In this document: piece after piece, positions 8,685 through 17,375 of the stretch
How positions within the stretch are numbered: position 1 is the first letter of the stretch
Layout: the number at the start of each line of letters is the position of its first letter
Assembly: GCF_030817275.1 (NCBI RefSeq)
Contig: NZ_JAUSZD010000002.1
Location: 6,448,001-6,512,000 of the forward strand
Reading direction: 5' to 3'
DNA length: 64,000 nt
Source: Paenibacillus sp. V4I7
GTDB taxonomy: Bacteria; Bacillota; Bacilli; Paenibacillales; NBRC-103111
Notes under the pieces: model-generated
Seen by the model: only the letters and a program-made list of their open reading frames with translations
What the model was told of the DNA's origin: nothing
The model's database searches: none
Made by a program: the position numbers and the translations under genes

Positions 8685-9764
8685 CTATTCTATTTTCACC
8701 GCTGTACCCTCCGGTACAATCTGAACCCAGGTGTTGCCCGGCAGCAGCGGCACTTCCTTGCCACCCTCCTCATAGGCGCGAAGCATGCCACCTTTACGTT
8801 CCCAAGTGATTTGCTGAGATTTGCCCTCTTGCAGAATGAGACCTTTACCAGGTCCAAAAACATCCACCGTCCGGCGCCCCTCTTTGTCCACAATCTTATG
8901 CTTGCTCTCGAGTACGAGCAGATTTTTGGTTTGCAGCTGTTTGCCGGTTTCCTTGTCGAGATGCGGCTTGCCCTCCATACTGCGCTTGTATACACTTTCA
9001 GCGGCATTGTATTCATAGGAAGCGAAATACCCTTGGATATAAGGAATTTGGATATAGTTCACGGCTGCGCCGGTAAGCTTACTTTGACCATCCTTGGCAA
9101 AAGCGAGCAGCGGTCCGTTCCATTCGGAGCGGAATTTACGCGCCTCGGCGCCCTGCTTCATTTTATCCACAGAGGTATACAGATTGTGCGGTGCCTTACG
9201 ATCCGTCGCGCGCCAGTAATAGGCGCCATCGCCGTACACCTCATCGAGATGGGCCAGCTTGCGGCCTGCCATCATATCCATCGCCTCCTGACTCCAGCCG
9301 GCATGGACGATAACCGCATCGAGCGCGTCGCCGATCTCCACGAAATAAGGGCGTATGCTGCGCACGGGACCAATGGTCTTCGCTGCTTGACTCTGGAACA
9401 CGGAGACGAATCTCGTAATCTCGCCCTCTGCGAGAATCTCATAGACGATGTCCGCCTGATCTAGGCCGGTTTGGGGCCTGGATTGCGGGGCATTTTCGAC
9501 CATGACCATGAAGGGCCGGCTCTTGACTTCTTTATCGGTAGGCAAACCCGTTAGCGGGAATTTGTAGGGCAGCTCCGTCTCCGCAGCTGTGGCAGCAGGT
9601 TTAGTAGCGGGCGATGCGGCGGCGGACGTGGCTTCAGCGGTATTCGGGCTGGTCGATGGTAAGGAGGCAGGCGTATCGCTGCAACCGACAATGGCTATGA
9701 CAGAGCATCCAAGGACGAGCCAGGAGCTAAGGTTTTTTTTACGGAATAAAGGCAATGATTTCAA
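8685..9764 (-). CDS. yerB: YerB-like DUF3048 lipoprotein
   Basis: A 359-residue predicted lipoprotein. A signal sequence ends in the lipobox IVGC with the acylated Cys at residue 28. A low-complexity Ser/Thr/Ala/Pro linker spans residues 29-65. The DUF3048 N-terminal domain follows (RPFMVMVENAPQSRPQTGLDQADIVYE) and then its C-terminal domain (KNLLVLESKHK, NTWVQIVPEGT). B. subtilis YerB is an uncharacterised envelope lipoprotein. The gene is monocistronic with a strong terminator 10 bases after the stop. Confidence 0.9.
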   Translation of the reverse strand: MKSLPLFRKKNLSSWLVLGCSVIAIVGCSDTPASLPSTSPNTAEATSAAASPATKPAATAAETELPYKFPLTGLPTDKEVKSRPFMVMVENAPQSRPQTGLDQADIVYEILAEGEITRFVSVFQSQAAKTIGPVRSIRPYFVEIGDALDAVIVHAGWSQEAMDMMAGRKLAHLDEVYGDGAYYWRATDRKAPHNLYTSVDKMKQGAEARKFRSEWNGPLLAFAKDGQSKLTGAAVNYIQIPYIQGYFASYEYNAAESVYKRSMEGKPHLDKETGKQLQTKNLLVLESKHKIVDKEGRRTVDVFGPGKGLILQEGKSQQITWERKGGMLRAYEEGGKEVPLLPGNTWVQIVPEGTAVKIE

Positions 9765-10153
9765 CAGGGCTGCACCTCTTCTCTTAATCGTTCTAGTAAA
9801 TATATATGCTAGTGATGCGATAGGTAGAAGACTTTTTGCGCGTAGTGGGTCAAAAGGTAGTTGGACCCGCGACTGTGATTAGGTATAGTAGGGAGAGAGA
9901 TGCGTGATGAGTATGTTTAAAACAAGTTCATGCATTTTGTGCATCAAATTCTGCTCAAATAGGCGTTTCAGTAGATTTGCTTGCAAAAACTACAGCTAAT
10001 TTGTCCAAAACAAGTTAAATTGACTAAAATGGGCCATTTTTGCTGCACTTTTTTGCAGCTTCTACCGTTATAGACGGCTGACCACCGGAATTGTATGCAC
10101 TTTTTGCATCAACTACTCAACTATTCCCTACTCGCCATTAAGGAGGCAATTTC
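9765..10153. repeat. Intergenic region with three related hairpin repeats
   Basis: No gene is supported. Three short hairpins of similar design occur: ATGCA-N5-TGCAT at 9930-9944, GCTGCA-N6-TGCAGC at 10042-10059, and ATGCA-N5-TGCAT at 10095-10109. The outer two share the sequence TGCAT/CTTTTGCATCAA in part. They look like a local family of palindromic intergenic repeats. Confidence 0.5.
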
Positions 10154-10567
10154 ATGACCAAGCTCACCGATGACCAAGCCATCGTATTGTTCGACGGGGT
10201 CTGCAACCTGTGCAGCGGTGCTGTTCAGTTCATCCTACGGAACGATAAGAAGGGAATTTTCCGCTTTGCTTCCTTACAATCGGATAGCGGTCAAAAGCTG
10301 CTCGAGCAGCACAACCTGCCTACGGATATCATCAGCACGATCGTCCTGATCGAGGGCGGCCGCTTCTATACCCGTTCGACCGCTGCACTGCGCATTGCCC
10401 GGCGGCTGCGTGGTGCTTGGCCTCTGGCGTATGCGGCCATCATCATTCCCGCTCCGTTGAGGAATCTGGTCTATGCCTTCGTAGCGCGCAACCGCTATCG
10501 CTGGTTCGGCAAAGCCGAGCACTGCATGCTGCCGAAGCCTGAGTACAAGGCACGATTCCTAGAGTAG
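10154..10567 (+). CDS. DCC-family thiol-disulfide oxidoreductase-like protein (DUF393)
   Basis: A 137-residue cytoplasmic protein of the YuxK/DCC family. The diagnostic DGVCNLC is at residues 14-20, giving a CxxC pair (Cys17, Cys20) in a thioredoxin-like fold. The family is annotated as predicted thiol-disulfide oxidoreductases, but substrates are largely unknown. AAGGAGG lies about 6 bases before the ATG. It stands alone on the plus strand. Confidence 0.9.
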   Translation: MTKLTDDQAIVLFDGVCNLCSGAVQFILRNDKKGIFRFASLQSDSGQKLLEQHNLPTDIISTIVLIEGGRFYTRSTAALRIARRLRGAWPLAYAAIIIPAPLRNLVYAFVARNRYRWFGKAEHCMLPKPEYKARFLE

Positions 10568-10758
10568 TGATCAGCATGATTTTCGCGCAGTTTTCGTTCG
10601 ATCTCCTTACGGTTCGCTCTTAGTGTTCCACTGTTCCCCACTCATTCCTGCTCGGCTCTTGCTTAGTTTTCCGCTGCCGCTCAGATCTGCACGTTCTTAT
10701 ACGCTTCACGCACGTTCCAGCTCTGTTCCAGCACGATTTACGCTGCCCTATTTTGTCT

Positions 10759-11544
10759 CTAAGACTTCCTCATCCCGCCAAACATCCAACAGCACAAGCT
10801 CAGCGTGCCCATCTGAAAGCTATGATGCAGCAGCTTCGCCCTGCGAGTAGTGTCAGCCGCACCTAGTGCAAGCAGCAAAGGCGCAAAATGCTCCGGCGTC
10901 GGAACCGCCTCACGCGCGTTAGGCGCTCTTTCATCGTATCGAACTAGCGCGTCTAAATTCCACGTCTCCAGCTGCTCCGCCAACCACTCATCGAATTCCA
11001 CCGCCCACACCTGCGGTACAGGATTATTCCGATCCAGCCTGCGCAAGTTGTGAACCGTCCCTCCGCTGCCGAGGATAAGAACATCCTCTTCTCGCAATGG
11101 GCCTAATGCCGCACCGATGCGATAATGCTCTTCCGCCGTCAAACGTGGATTCACCGAGAGCGCCACCACCGGTATCTGCGCATCTGGATACATAATATGC
11201 AGCGGTGCCCACGCCCCGTGATCCAAGCCTCGCTCATCATCGAGCTCACAACGAATGCCCTCTTCCTGAAACAATCGCTGTATATGTAAGCTTAGCGTCA
11301 AATCCCCTTTAGCTGGGTACTTAATATCATAAAGCTTTTCCGAAAAGCCCGAGAAATCATAGATCGTTTCCAGATGAATCGCCGAGCTAATCTTCTGCAC
11401 GGGACTTTCCCAATGTGCACTGAACAGCACGATGGCTTTGGGCGCAGGAATGCTCTTGGCCAGCTTCTGCAAAAACTCGGTGTAAGCATGCTGCTCGATC
11501 GCCAAACTCGGTACTCCATGGGCAATGAAAAAAGATGGCAGCAT
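10759..11544 (-). CDS. LigB-type extradiol dioxygenase (DODA/YgiD family)
   Basis: A 261-residue cytoplasmic enzyme. Candidate metal ligands are His9 (FIAHGVPS), His44 (SAHWESP) and a later His in TPEHFAPLLLALG; His109 in LDHGAWAPL is the usual catalytic His. E. coli YgiD and plant DODA cleave the ring of L-DOPA between carbons 4 and 5; many bacterial relatives have unproven substrates. No catechol pathway gene is nearby, so the physiological substrate is unknown. The ATG at 11544 is preceded by a purine-rich AAGGGGGA. Confidence 0.88.
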   Translation of the reverse strand: MLPSFFIAHGVPSLAIEQHAYTEFLQKLAKSIPAPKAIVLFSAHWESPVQKISSAIHLETIYDFSGFSEKLYDIKYPAKGDLTLSLHIQRLFQEEGIRCELDDERGLDHGAWAPLHIMYPDAQIPVVALSVNPRLTAEEHYRIGAALGPLREEDVLILGSGGTVHNLRRLDRNNPVPQVWAVEFDEWLAEQLETWNLDALVRYDERAPNAREAVPTPEHFAPLLLALGAADTTRRAKLLHHSFQMGTLSLCCWMFGGMRKS

Positions 11545-11717
11545 GGCAGATCCCCCTTCTTCCTAAATGGTAACTTTTTACCAATATACTATACATTATA
11601 CGCCTTTGGGCACAAATAAACCCTGGCCGATGGCCAGGTTCTTGTCTAAAGCCTATGTTGGAGCATGGGGACGAACTTCTCTTTGCTATCACTCGCTCTT
11701 TTAGATAATCTTCTCGG

Positions 11718-11796
11718 CTGTAAAGATGAAATATATGGTTACAGATACGATTCCACATCCCCTCGCATCTGTAACGATGAAAAATATCTTTACAGC
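11718..11796. repeat. Dispersed palindromic repeat, family A, copy 1
   Basis: A 79-bp unit beginning CTGTAAAGATG and ending CTGTAACGATG-N5-ATCTTTACAG. The end segment is an imperfect inverted repeat (CTGTAA/TTACAG). Copies of this design occur at 11831, 25846 and 48582 in this window; copy 4 is almost identical. Confidence 0.7.
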
Positions 11797-11830
11797 TTCG
11801 CTCAGCGTATAAAAACTACTTTTTACTCGT

Positions 11831-11910
11831 CTGTAAGAATGTAAAACATCGTTAGAGACACGATTTCACTTCCCCTCGCGACTGTAACGATGAAAAACAT
11901 CTTTACAGCT
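11831..11910. repeat. Dispersed palindromic repeat, family A, copy 2
   Basis: Begins CTGTAAGAATG, contains CCCCTCGCG in the middle as the other copies do, and ends CTGTAACGATG-N4-CATCTTTACAG. It lies 34 bases after copy 1. Confidence 0.65.
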
Positions 11911-11965
11911 TGTGCGCTGGCTATAAAATAAAAGGGCGGCCGGCTTCAATATTAATACTTGTGCC

Positions 11966-12904
11966 TCATCGCCTTTTCAAAAACTGCTCAATCCCGTCTG
12001 CGATACCTTGGGCCAGCTTCTTCTGATATTCCGCTTCGGACATCAGCTCATCTTCTTCCGGATTGGTCATGAAGCCAAGCTCGACCAGCACGACTGGCAC
12101 TTTGGACCAATTGAAGCCTGATAAGTCGCTGCGTGCTGATATTCCTCTTCCAGCCATTTCGGTCGCGGCCTTCAGATGCTCTAGAATAAAGCCAGCTGCT
12201 TCATGGCTTTCTGCTGCGATGGGCTTTACCGCTGCTAAGGAAGCCGACGGATACAACACCGAAAACCCTTTGGTCTTCGGTGAACTATCGCCATCCGCAT
12301 GAATGCGTACAGCCAGCGCTGCTCCTGCTTCGTTCGCCATTTCAGCGCGCTGCTTGTTGCTGATATCGACCTCATGCGATTCGCGGGTCATCGCAACCTC
12401 TATGCCGCGACGGACCAGCTCGTCCTTGATCAGCAGAGATACCTCCAGATTGAGCACATGTTCCGGTTTTTTCGTACGTACACCGACCGTACCAGAGCTG
12501 ACCTTTGGCTTGGTTTCTCGCGTATCTGGACCTACAGACTCAAGAGCATTATTCCCATAACGCTGATGTCCGGGGTCCAGCATGACGAGTCTTCCTTGTT
12601 GAGGCTTGGCTGCCGTTTTGGAAGCCTCGATCTCTGCTGTAGGCTTTGTTTTAGGCGCTAGTGCAGCCTCTGTTCTATCCTCTGCCGCTATCGGCTGCAT
12701 GGTCGAGCTACTCGTGACCGCAGACGTTTCCTTCTTTACTGTTGGCGATTCCTGAGGTATAGCCAGTCTATCCAATACCTGCGACGTACAACCAGCCGCG
12801 ATGAGTACAAAGACCATCCATACGGCAACACTCATGAAAGCCATCCACGGCTTCCGATTTTTTGCTACTTTCAATGCTCTCCGCCTTTCATGGTGCTGCT
12901 TCAC
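11966..12904 (-). CDS. N-acetylmuramoyl-L-alanine amidase lipoprotein (Amidase_3)
   Basis: A 312-residue predicted lipoprotein. The N-terminal hydrophobic stretch ends in AAGC with Cys39 as the likely lipid site. A disordered Thr/Ala/Lys linker runs to about residue 104, and the zinc amidase domain fills the rest. The expected ligands and catalytic Glu are present: His113 (DPGH), Glu154 (NLEV), His202 (RIHADG) and Glu275 (VELGFMTN). The family cleaves the amide between MurNAc and L-Ala in peptidoglycan. Membrane anchoring places it on the outer face, for wall remodelling, division or spore germination; which one is not shown. Confidence 0.9.
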   Translation of the reverse strand: MKQHHERRRALKVAKNRKPWMAFMSVAVWMVFVLIAAGCTSQVLDRLAIPQESPTVKKETSAVTSSSTMQPIAAEDRTEAALAPKTKPTAEIEASKTAAKPQQGRLVMLDPGHQRYGNNALESVGPDTRETKPKVSSGTVGVRTKKPEHVLNLEVSLLIKDELVRRGIEVAMTRESHEVDISNKQRAEMANEAGAALAVRIHADGDSSPKTKGFSVLYPSASLAAVKPIAAESHEAAGFILEHLKAATEMAGRGISARSDLSGFNWSKVPVVLVELGFMTNPEEDELMSEAEYQKKLAQGIADGIEQFLKRR

Positions 12905-13056
12905 AGGGTTTCTTCGCCTTTCAGGTTGCTGCTTTCACAAGGTTCTCCGTCTTCATTCTACTGGTTCTTTGCCCTGCGCGAATCACCCGATGCATGAAAC
13001 AAACATCTCCTGCCAAAACTATCCTTTATATAAATAAAATAGAAGGAGGTACTCAC

Positions 13057-13185
13057 ATGAATACCCTCTGGAGCTACATTTCTAACCACTGGTTACCGAT
13101 TGCTTTGATCGTAGGTGTCCTTCTTGCCTTATGGTACGTTTATAAAAATAAGGACAAGTATATCAGGGGCAACGATGACAAATAA
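13057..13185 (+). CDS. Small single-pass membrane protein (42 residues)
   Basis: A short frame with an excellent ribosome site (AGAAGGAGGT, 6 bases before the ATG). The peptide has one hydrophobic helix (LPIALIVGVLLALWYVY, residues 13-29) and a basic, polar C-terminal tail (KNKDKYIRGNDDK), so the tail probably faces the cytoplasm. I do not recognise a family. The strong SD and the coherent membrane topology are the reasons to call it a gene. It is convergent with the MCP remnant and divergent from the amidase gene. Confidence 0.6.
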   Translation: MNTLWSYISNHWLPIALIVGVLLALWYVYKNKDKYIRGNDDK

Positions 13186-13205
13186 CTTCGAACTGTCAAA
13201 ACTTA

Positions 13206-13707
13206 TTATACCTTAAATACTTTGACGACCTCTTGCAGCTCGTCAGCCATTTTCGACAATGATTGAGATGCTGCGCTAACTTCCTCCATGGAAGCAAGCT
13301 GCTGCTCAGCAGCTGCGGCTATGCTGTGAGTGCTCTCTAGCGATTTACTGGAAATGGCACAAATTTGCTCGACAACCTCAACCATATGTTTCGAGTCGGA
13401 TTGAACGAAGACAGCCGATTGAGACACTTCTTTCACATGTCCAAAGTCAACTGGTTAGGTGCAAACTCAACCGTCCTGGCAACCACTTTCCCACTTTACG
13501 ATGCACAACAAGCTTTCCATTAATGCTGCTGGTCACACTTTCTAGCTGCTGCTGCATTTTGAGCCCAATCTCGTTATTAATCAATCCTTTACTATTCACG
13601 TATGCGAACGCAACGATGCCAAACAGAGTAGCAACAATTAGAGGAACAAGCAGCAGCATAAATTTACTTTGAATACTTTTTAGCTTCAATATCTTCAACG
13701 CCCCCAC
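13206..13707 (-). pseudogene. Methyl-accepting chemotaxis protein remnant
   Basis: The 5' part (13707 to about 13440) encodes an MCP N-terminus: a membrane helix (FMLLLVPLIVATLFGIVAFAY) and the start of a Cache-type sensor (VTSSINGKLVVHRKVG). A frameshift near 13485 follows; the other frame continues naturally as VVARTVEFAPNQLTLD. The sequence then jumps directly to an MCP C-terminus (HSIAAAAEQQLASMEEVSAA, then LQEVVKVFKV). The rest of the sensor, second membrane helix, HAMP and most of the signalling domain are missing, so several hundred codons have been lost. The product cannot work as a receptor. Confidence 0.85.
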
Positions 13708-14108
13708 TTATCTCTATGATTACAGATTATGAATAGAAATTTCGCGTAATATCGACAAAAACCTCTTAATATCGACATTATTCATGTGAATTTTTTATTA
13801 AGGTCATTCACTAGTAATCGACCTCGTTAGAAGTGGTTTATCACAAGATAAACCTAGTCTGTGACTATTACGAATCAAAATAAGCTTACTCAGATGAAGC
13901 TATTACGACCTGCTTCTGGTACAACTCGCATTCGCTCTTACCAGCTGTCTTGCACAAACCAGGGCCTTCTACGAATAGCGGTTTAGCTAGAAATAAATAA
14001 GCAAGCTTACCTTGCTTATTTGTTCTAATATCGGAGCATCTCGTCAGATAAGACCACAGCGCATGCTTATTAGCTGTAAACGAGACTTCCATGGTGTATT
14101 AGCCAACA

Positions 14109-14131
14109 ATAAGCAAGCCTAGCTTGCTTAT
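14109..14131. repeat. Perfect 10-bp inverted repeat
   Basis: ATAAGCAAGC, a 3-base loop CTA, then GCTTGCTTAT. There is no T-run next to it, so it is unlikely to be a terminator; part of the palindromic-repeat cluster in this gene-free stretch. Confidence 0.6.
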
Positions 14132-14246
14132 GCAATCATAGCCGGGGTCATTAAGACAAATAAGCTACTTCAGTTGCCTTATCCGCACAATGAACTGCAT
14201 AGATAACTCCAAAACCCAAAACATATAAATTCTTAATCTATTGAAA

Positions 14247-14290
14247 AAACAAAAAACACAGCCTTTTACCATGCAAAAGGTTGTGTTTCT
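14247..14290 (-). terminator. Intrinsic terminator of the first importer operon
   Basis: Arms AACACAGCCTTTT and AAAAGGTTGTGTT flank a short loop; on the minus strand the stem runs into T-rich sequence. It closes the transcript ending with the PHP gene. It resembles the purD terminator (22791-22836) in both sequence and spacing. Confidence 0.75.
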
Positions 14291-14344
14291 GCTTTCAATC
14301 TATTTCAAGGTTTTCATCGCGTCGCGGATGCCGATATCCTTTTA

Positions 14345-15625
14345 CTAGTCAAAATAAATCGGGTTCGTTAGCGCAGCCATAAGCGTCATGTTGACCTCAT
14401 CGAAATGCCGCCATACTTCGGCGCGTACAAACGTTGTTCCCTGTGCGTCAAAATGGATGGCGAGCACCCCGTCTGAGGACACTAGTACTTCCTTTTCCAA
14501 TCTAATGTTGCTAAACAGTTTGATCTTATCTCCGGCCATCAAATCCTCGGCGTACAAACACACTTCTCTGCTCCGCTCTCCTGCTGGAACAATATCTCCA
14601 ACCCTATAAGAACCGCAGTTTAGCTCCACAAAAGGCCCGTTTGGCGCATAAGTAATCAGTACGTGACCAAGCCCAATGGCGCTTAAAATGCCATCCACGG
14701 TTTTCTCAGAAGCGTACACCCAGGTACATGGCATCGCATGCTTCACATACGGATCTGGACGATGGGTATCGCTGCCGCCAACAGCAACAAGCCTTCTGCC
14801 GGAGACGAGTTGACTATGCCACCAATTCAGCGCTCTAACATTCCGCTCCGTAAAGGGGCCATTCCATACTTCTACCCAGTCGTGATCTACACCCAAATCC
14901 CATTCCCACGGGCAATACTCGCAGTGCGGATGATTGATCACGATTTTGGCTCCATTAGCACGGGCTTCGGCAATCTTGGCGTTGACGTCTTCCTGACTCT
15001 TCACCCGAAAATCTCGGATCGGATCGATAACACCCAAGAAATTACTGTGTCCGAAATTCGTTGTAAATTCCATCCCCGGTATCATGACAACGCTCGTATG
15101 GCGCGGATAGGTCATGTTTTGGCTGACCGTATTGTGATCCGTCATGGCGATAAAATCACAGCCGAGTTCCTCCATCCTTGCCGCATTTTCTTCCAGTGTA
15201 AAAGTACCGTCGCTGTGCACGCTATGTGTATGCAGATCGCCTTTTAGCCAGCGAGGTGTCTTATAAAGAAATTCGATCGTAACGGTAACGGAACAACCTT
15301 CGCTCGGTACCTTGTAGGCGTTATGCAGAACCGCCCAGTTTCCCGGCGTTAAATCACCCGATAAATAGCCTGGAGTTGATTGTTCCTTTCCAAGTCGAAA
15401 TGCTTTGCGAGCTCCTCCGCTCCAGCCTCTCACTCTGCCGGTATCCCTCAGGCCCAAGTCGATCACGGCCTTCTGTTCACCGTGTGATTCGATCACGTAA
15501 GTGACCACAATTTCCTCAACATGCTCGGGCATTTCAAAAGGGACTTCGATATAAGTGCTTTGCTCCGAATTAGCAATTCTTTTCGTCATTGTCGTAACTG
15601 AACGTATTCTTTCCACATGTTTCAT
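14345..15625 (-). CDS. CehA/McbA-type PHP-domain metallohydrolase
   Basis: A 426-residue cytoplasmic protein with an N-terminal beta-rich region (1-125) and a PHP metallohydrolase domain. Visible metal-binding motifs are GDLHTHSVHSDG (His132, His134), TDHN (Asp163, His164), Glu186 in GMEF, INHPHCEYCPWEWD near 235, and VGGSDTHRP near 305. PHP enzymes hydrolyse phosphoesters; CehA/McbA relatives are often annotated for carbaryl hydrolysis, but that is not implied here. It is the last gene of an ABC-importer operon, 27 bases after an EEP-fold phosphodiesterase. AAGGAG lies 8 bases before the ATG. Two stop codons in a row (TAG TAA) end it, after which the same frame stays open for 13 codons. Confidence 0.85.
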   Translation of the reverse strand: MKHVERIRSVTTMTKRIANSEQSTYIEVPFEMPEHVEEIVVTYVIESHGEQKAVIDLGLRDTGRVRGWSGGARKAFRLGKEQSTPGYLSGDLTPGNWAVLHNAYKVPSEGCSVTVTIEFLYKTPRWLKGDLHTHSVHSDGTFTLEENAARMEELGCDFIAMTDHNTVSQNMTYPRHTSVVMIPGMEFTTNFGHSNFLGVIDPIRDFRVKSQEDVNAKIAEARANGAKIVINHPHCEYCPWEWDLGVDHDWVEVWNGPFTERNVRALNWWHSQLVSGRRLVAVGGSDTHRPDPYVKHAMPCTWVYASEKTVDGILSAIGLGHVLITYAPNGPFVELNCGSYRVGDIVPAGERSREVCLYAEDLMAGDKIKLFSNIRLEKEVLVSSDGVLAIHFDAQGTTFVRAEVWRHFDEVNMTLMAALTNPIYFD

Positions 15626-15652
15626 CTGTCGCTCTCCTTGATCTGCTCGGTT

Positions 15653-16447
15653 TTAAGTTAAGCGCAAAGAAGCAATAATCGGATAATGATCCGACGGGTA
15701 GCCCCCTTCAATCTGCCCTCTATCGACGATCGTTTCCAGTAGTTCCACCTCGGGAGATACGAAAATATAATCAATTGGCGCCTCGTCTGCTCCACCTTTG
15801 AAGTCGTGCGCAGTTCGGCCTACATGTCCTTCAATAGCGGTATAAGCGTCTTTCAGCCAGCCGTTCGGTCCTTCGTCCCCAGCTTCCCCCCTCAAAAAAC
15901 GGATAGGCGGGTAGCTCGGATGGCTGTTCATGTCCCCCATTAAAATAGCGGGTAAAGAAAGCTCGGACTTATGCGACCGAATATAATCCCAAATCACTTT
16001 AACGCCATTTTCTCTAGCTTCTTGACTATGATGATCCAAATGGGTGTTGTACACGATAAATGCTTTCTGAGTGTATTTGTCCAGGAATCGAACCCACGTA
16101 CACATTCTAGGGAACATGCTGTCCCAGCTTTTGGATGCCGTTACTTCCGGCGTTTCCGAAAGCCAGAAGTGGCCTTCCTCTAGCACCTCAAGTTGATCCT
16201 TCTTATAAAAAATAGCGCAATGCTCATTTTCATGTTCGCCAAATCGGCCCTTGCCGATCCAATTGTACGCTTCCAGCTCCCCATGAAGCTCGGTCAGCAT
16301 GTCATAGTAGCCTTCCTGTGTGCCGACCAGAATGGGGTCGTGCTCTTGGATTGTATGGGAAACGCGCCTCACACGATGAGGCCATGCGTTGTCTCCATCC
16401 TTTGGCTCATTGTATCGCAGATTGAAAGTCATGACCTTCCACTCCAT
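15653..16447 (-). CDS. Endonuclease/exonuclease/phosphatase-fold hydrolase
   Basis: A 264-residue protein of the EEP superfamily. The catalytic signatures are all visible: Asn near residue 9 (MTFNLRYN), Glu45 (GTQEG), Asp172/Asn174 (GDMNSHP) and Asp253/His254 (PSDHYP). The family includes sphingomyelinases, inositol-phosphate phosphatases and nucleases, all Mg-dependent phosphoesterases. No signal peptide is seen, so it should act on the imported compound in the cytoplasm. It is the sixth gene of the first importer cluster, 22 bases after the permease gene, which argues for a catabolic role rather than DNA repair. Confidence 0.87.
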   Translation of the reverse strand: MEWKVMTFNLRYNEPKDGDNAWPHRVRRVSHTIQEHDPILVGTQEGYYDMLTELHGELEAYNWIGKGRFGEHENEHCAIFYKKDQLEVLEEGHFWLSETPEVTASKSWDSMFPRMCTWVRFLDKYTQKAFIVYNTHLDHHSQEARENGVKVIWDYIRSHKSELSLPAILMGDMNSHPSYPPIRFLRGEAGDEGPNGWLKDAYTAIEGHVGRTAHDFKGGADEAPIDYIFVSPEVELLETIVDRGQIEGGYPSDHYPIIASLRLT

Positions 16448-16469
16448 CGTATATGCACCTCTTCTTTGT

Positions 16470-17363
16470 TTATTCTTTTACAGAACCGAGCATGATGCCA
16501 TGTATAAAATACTTTTGCAGAAACGGATAAACGATAAGAATCGGCACCATCGAAACTACGATTTTGGCAGCGTTAAGTGTCTTATCCGATACTTTCATCA
16601 GTAACTCAAGCTTCGTCGAATCAAGCTCCAACAACGCGTTCTGGTTGACGACGAGCTGCTGAATATACGTTTGCAGCGGATAATTTTCCGCACTGCGCAT
16701 AAAGATCATACCGTCAAAGAACGAATTCCAGTGACCAACAATACTGAATAATGTGACAGTAGCCATCGCTGGCAGCGAAAGCGGCAGATAGACTTTGACC
16801 ATCATATACCAAGGTCCTGCACCGTCCATGTAACCCGCGTCGCTCAGCTCCTTCGGCAAGTTTCGGAAGAAGTTCATTAACAAAATAACGTTAAAAACCG
16901 GCACCGCACCCGGCAGCACAAGAGCCCACATGGTGTTAAACATCCCTAATGCCTTGACGGTCAAATATAACGGAATAATCCCGCCGCTGAACAGCATCGT
17001 AAACAGCATGAACCACATATACACGTTCCGGTACGGGAATTCCTTGCTGCTTCTCGACAACGGGTACGCCATCATAACGGTCAATACGAAATTGATTCCC
17101 CCGCCCAGCAAAACCCGTTTGACGGAAACTAAAAATGCATTGAGAAAATGCGGTTCTTCCATAATTTTACGATATGATTCCAATGAGAAACTAACAGGCC
17201 AAAATTTAACGAATCCCCCAGCCGCTGCCGCGTTGTCGCTAAACGAGACGGAGAACACGTGCACAACAGGCGCAAGCGACATGGCTGAGATGACTAGCAT
17301 CACCAAGATTAGAGCTGCTTCGGCTATACGAGCCGAAATCGTTTTATTGCGTACCACTGGCAT
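16470..17363 (-). CDS. Carbohydrate ABC transporter permease (LplC/YtcP type)
   Basis: A 297-residue integral membrane protein with about six helices. The EAA-like cytoplasmic loop reads SDAGYMDGAGPWYMMVKVYLP at about residues 190-210, and the C-terminus ends PFLQKYFIHGIMLGSVKE, typical of the MalG-like CUT1 subgroup. It pairs with the permease encoded 12 bases upstream. No ATP-binding subunit is encoded in the cluster; such importers commonly share an MsmX-type ATPase encoded elsewhere. Confidence 0.92.
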   Translation of the reverse strand: MPVVRNKTISARIAEAALILVMLVISAMSLAPVVHVFSVSFSDNAAAAGGFVKFWPVSFSLESYRKIMEEPHFLNAFLVSVKRVLLGGGINFVLTVMMAYPLSRSSKEFPYRNVYMWFMLFTMLFSGGIIPLYLTVKALGMFNTMWALVLPGAVPVFNVILLMNFFRNLPKELSDAGYMDGAGPWYMMVKVYLPLSLPAMATVTLFSIVGHWNSFFDGMIFMRSAENYPLQTYIQQLVVNQNALLELDSTKLELLMKVSDKTLNAAKIVVSMVPILIVYPFLQKYFIHGIMLGSVKE

Positions 17364-17375
17364 TCACCTGCTTCA

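Larger units (their letters stand above)
11545..11965. other. Intergenic region with palindromic repeats
   Basis: No gene is supported. Besides the two large repeat units listed separately, it holds a short perfect palindrome around 11629-11645 (CCTGGCC-N3-GGCCAGG). Confidence 0.5.
13708..14344. other. Gene-free region with AAGC-rich palindromes
   Basis: No convincing gene; a 68-codon minus frame at 13886-14092 has no ribosome site and lies across repeats. The motif AAGCTTAC/GCAAGCTTACCTTGC and related AAGCAAGC sequences recur, the best being the perfect palindrome at 14109-14131. Near its right end is the terminator of the downstream-reading PHP gene. Confidence 0.5.

Noticed and set aside
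11629..11645. CCTGGCC/GGCCAGG palindrome as terminator
   Set aside because: No gene ends next to it in a fitting direction and the following T tract is poor.
13886..14092. A 68-codon minus frame
   Set aside because: No ribosome site and it spans palindromic repeats.
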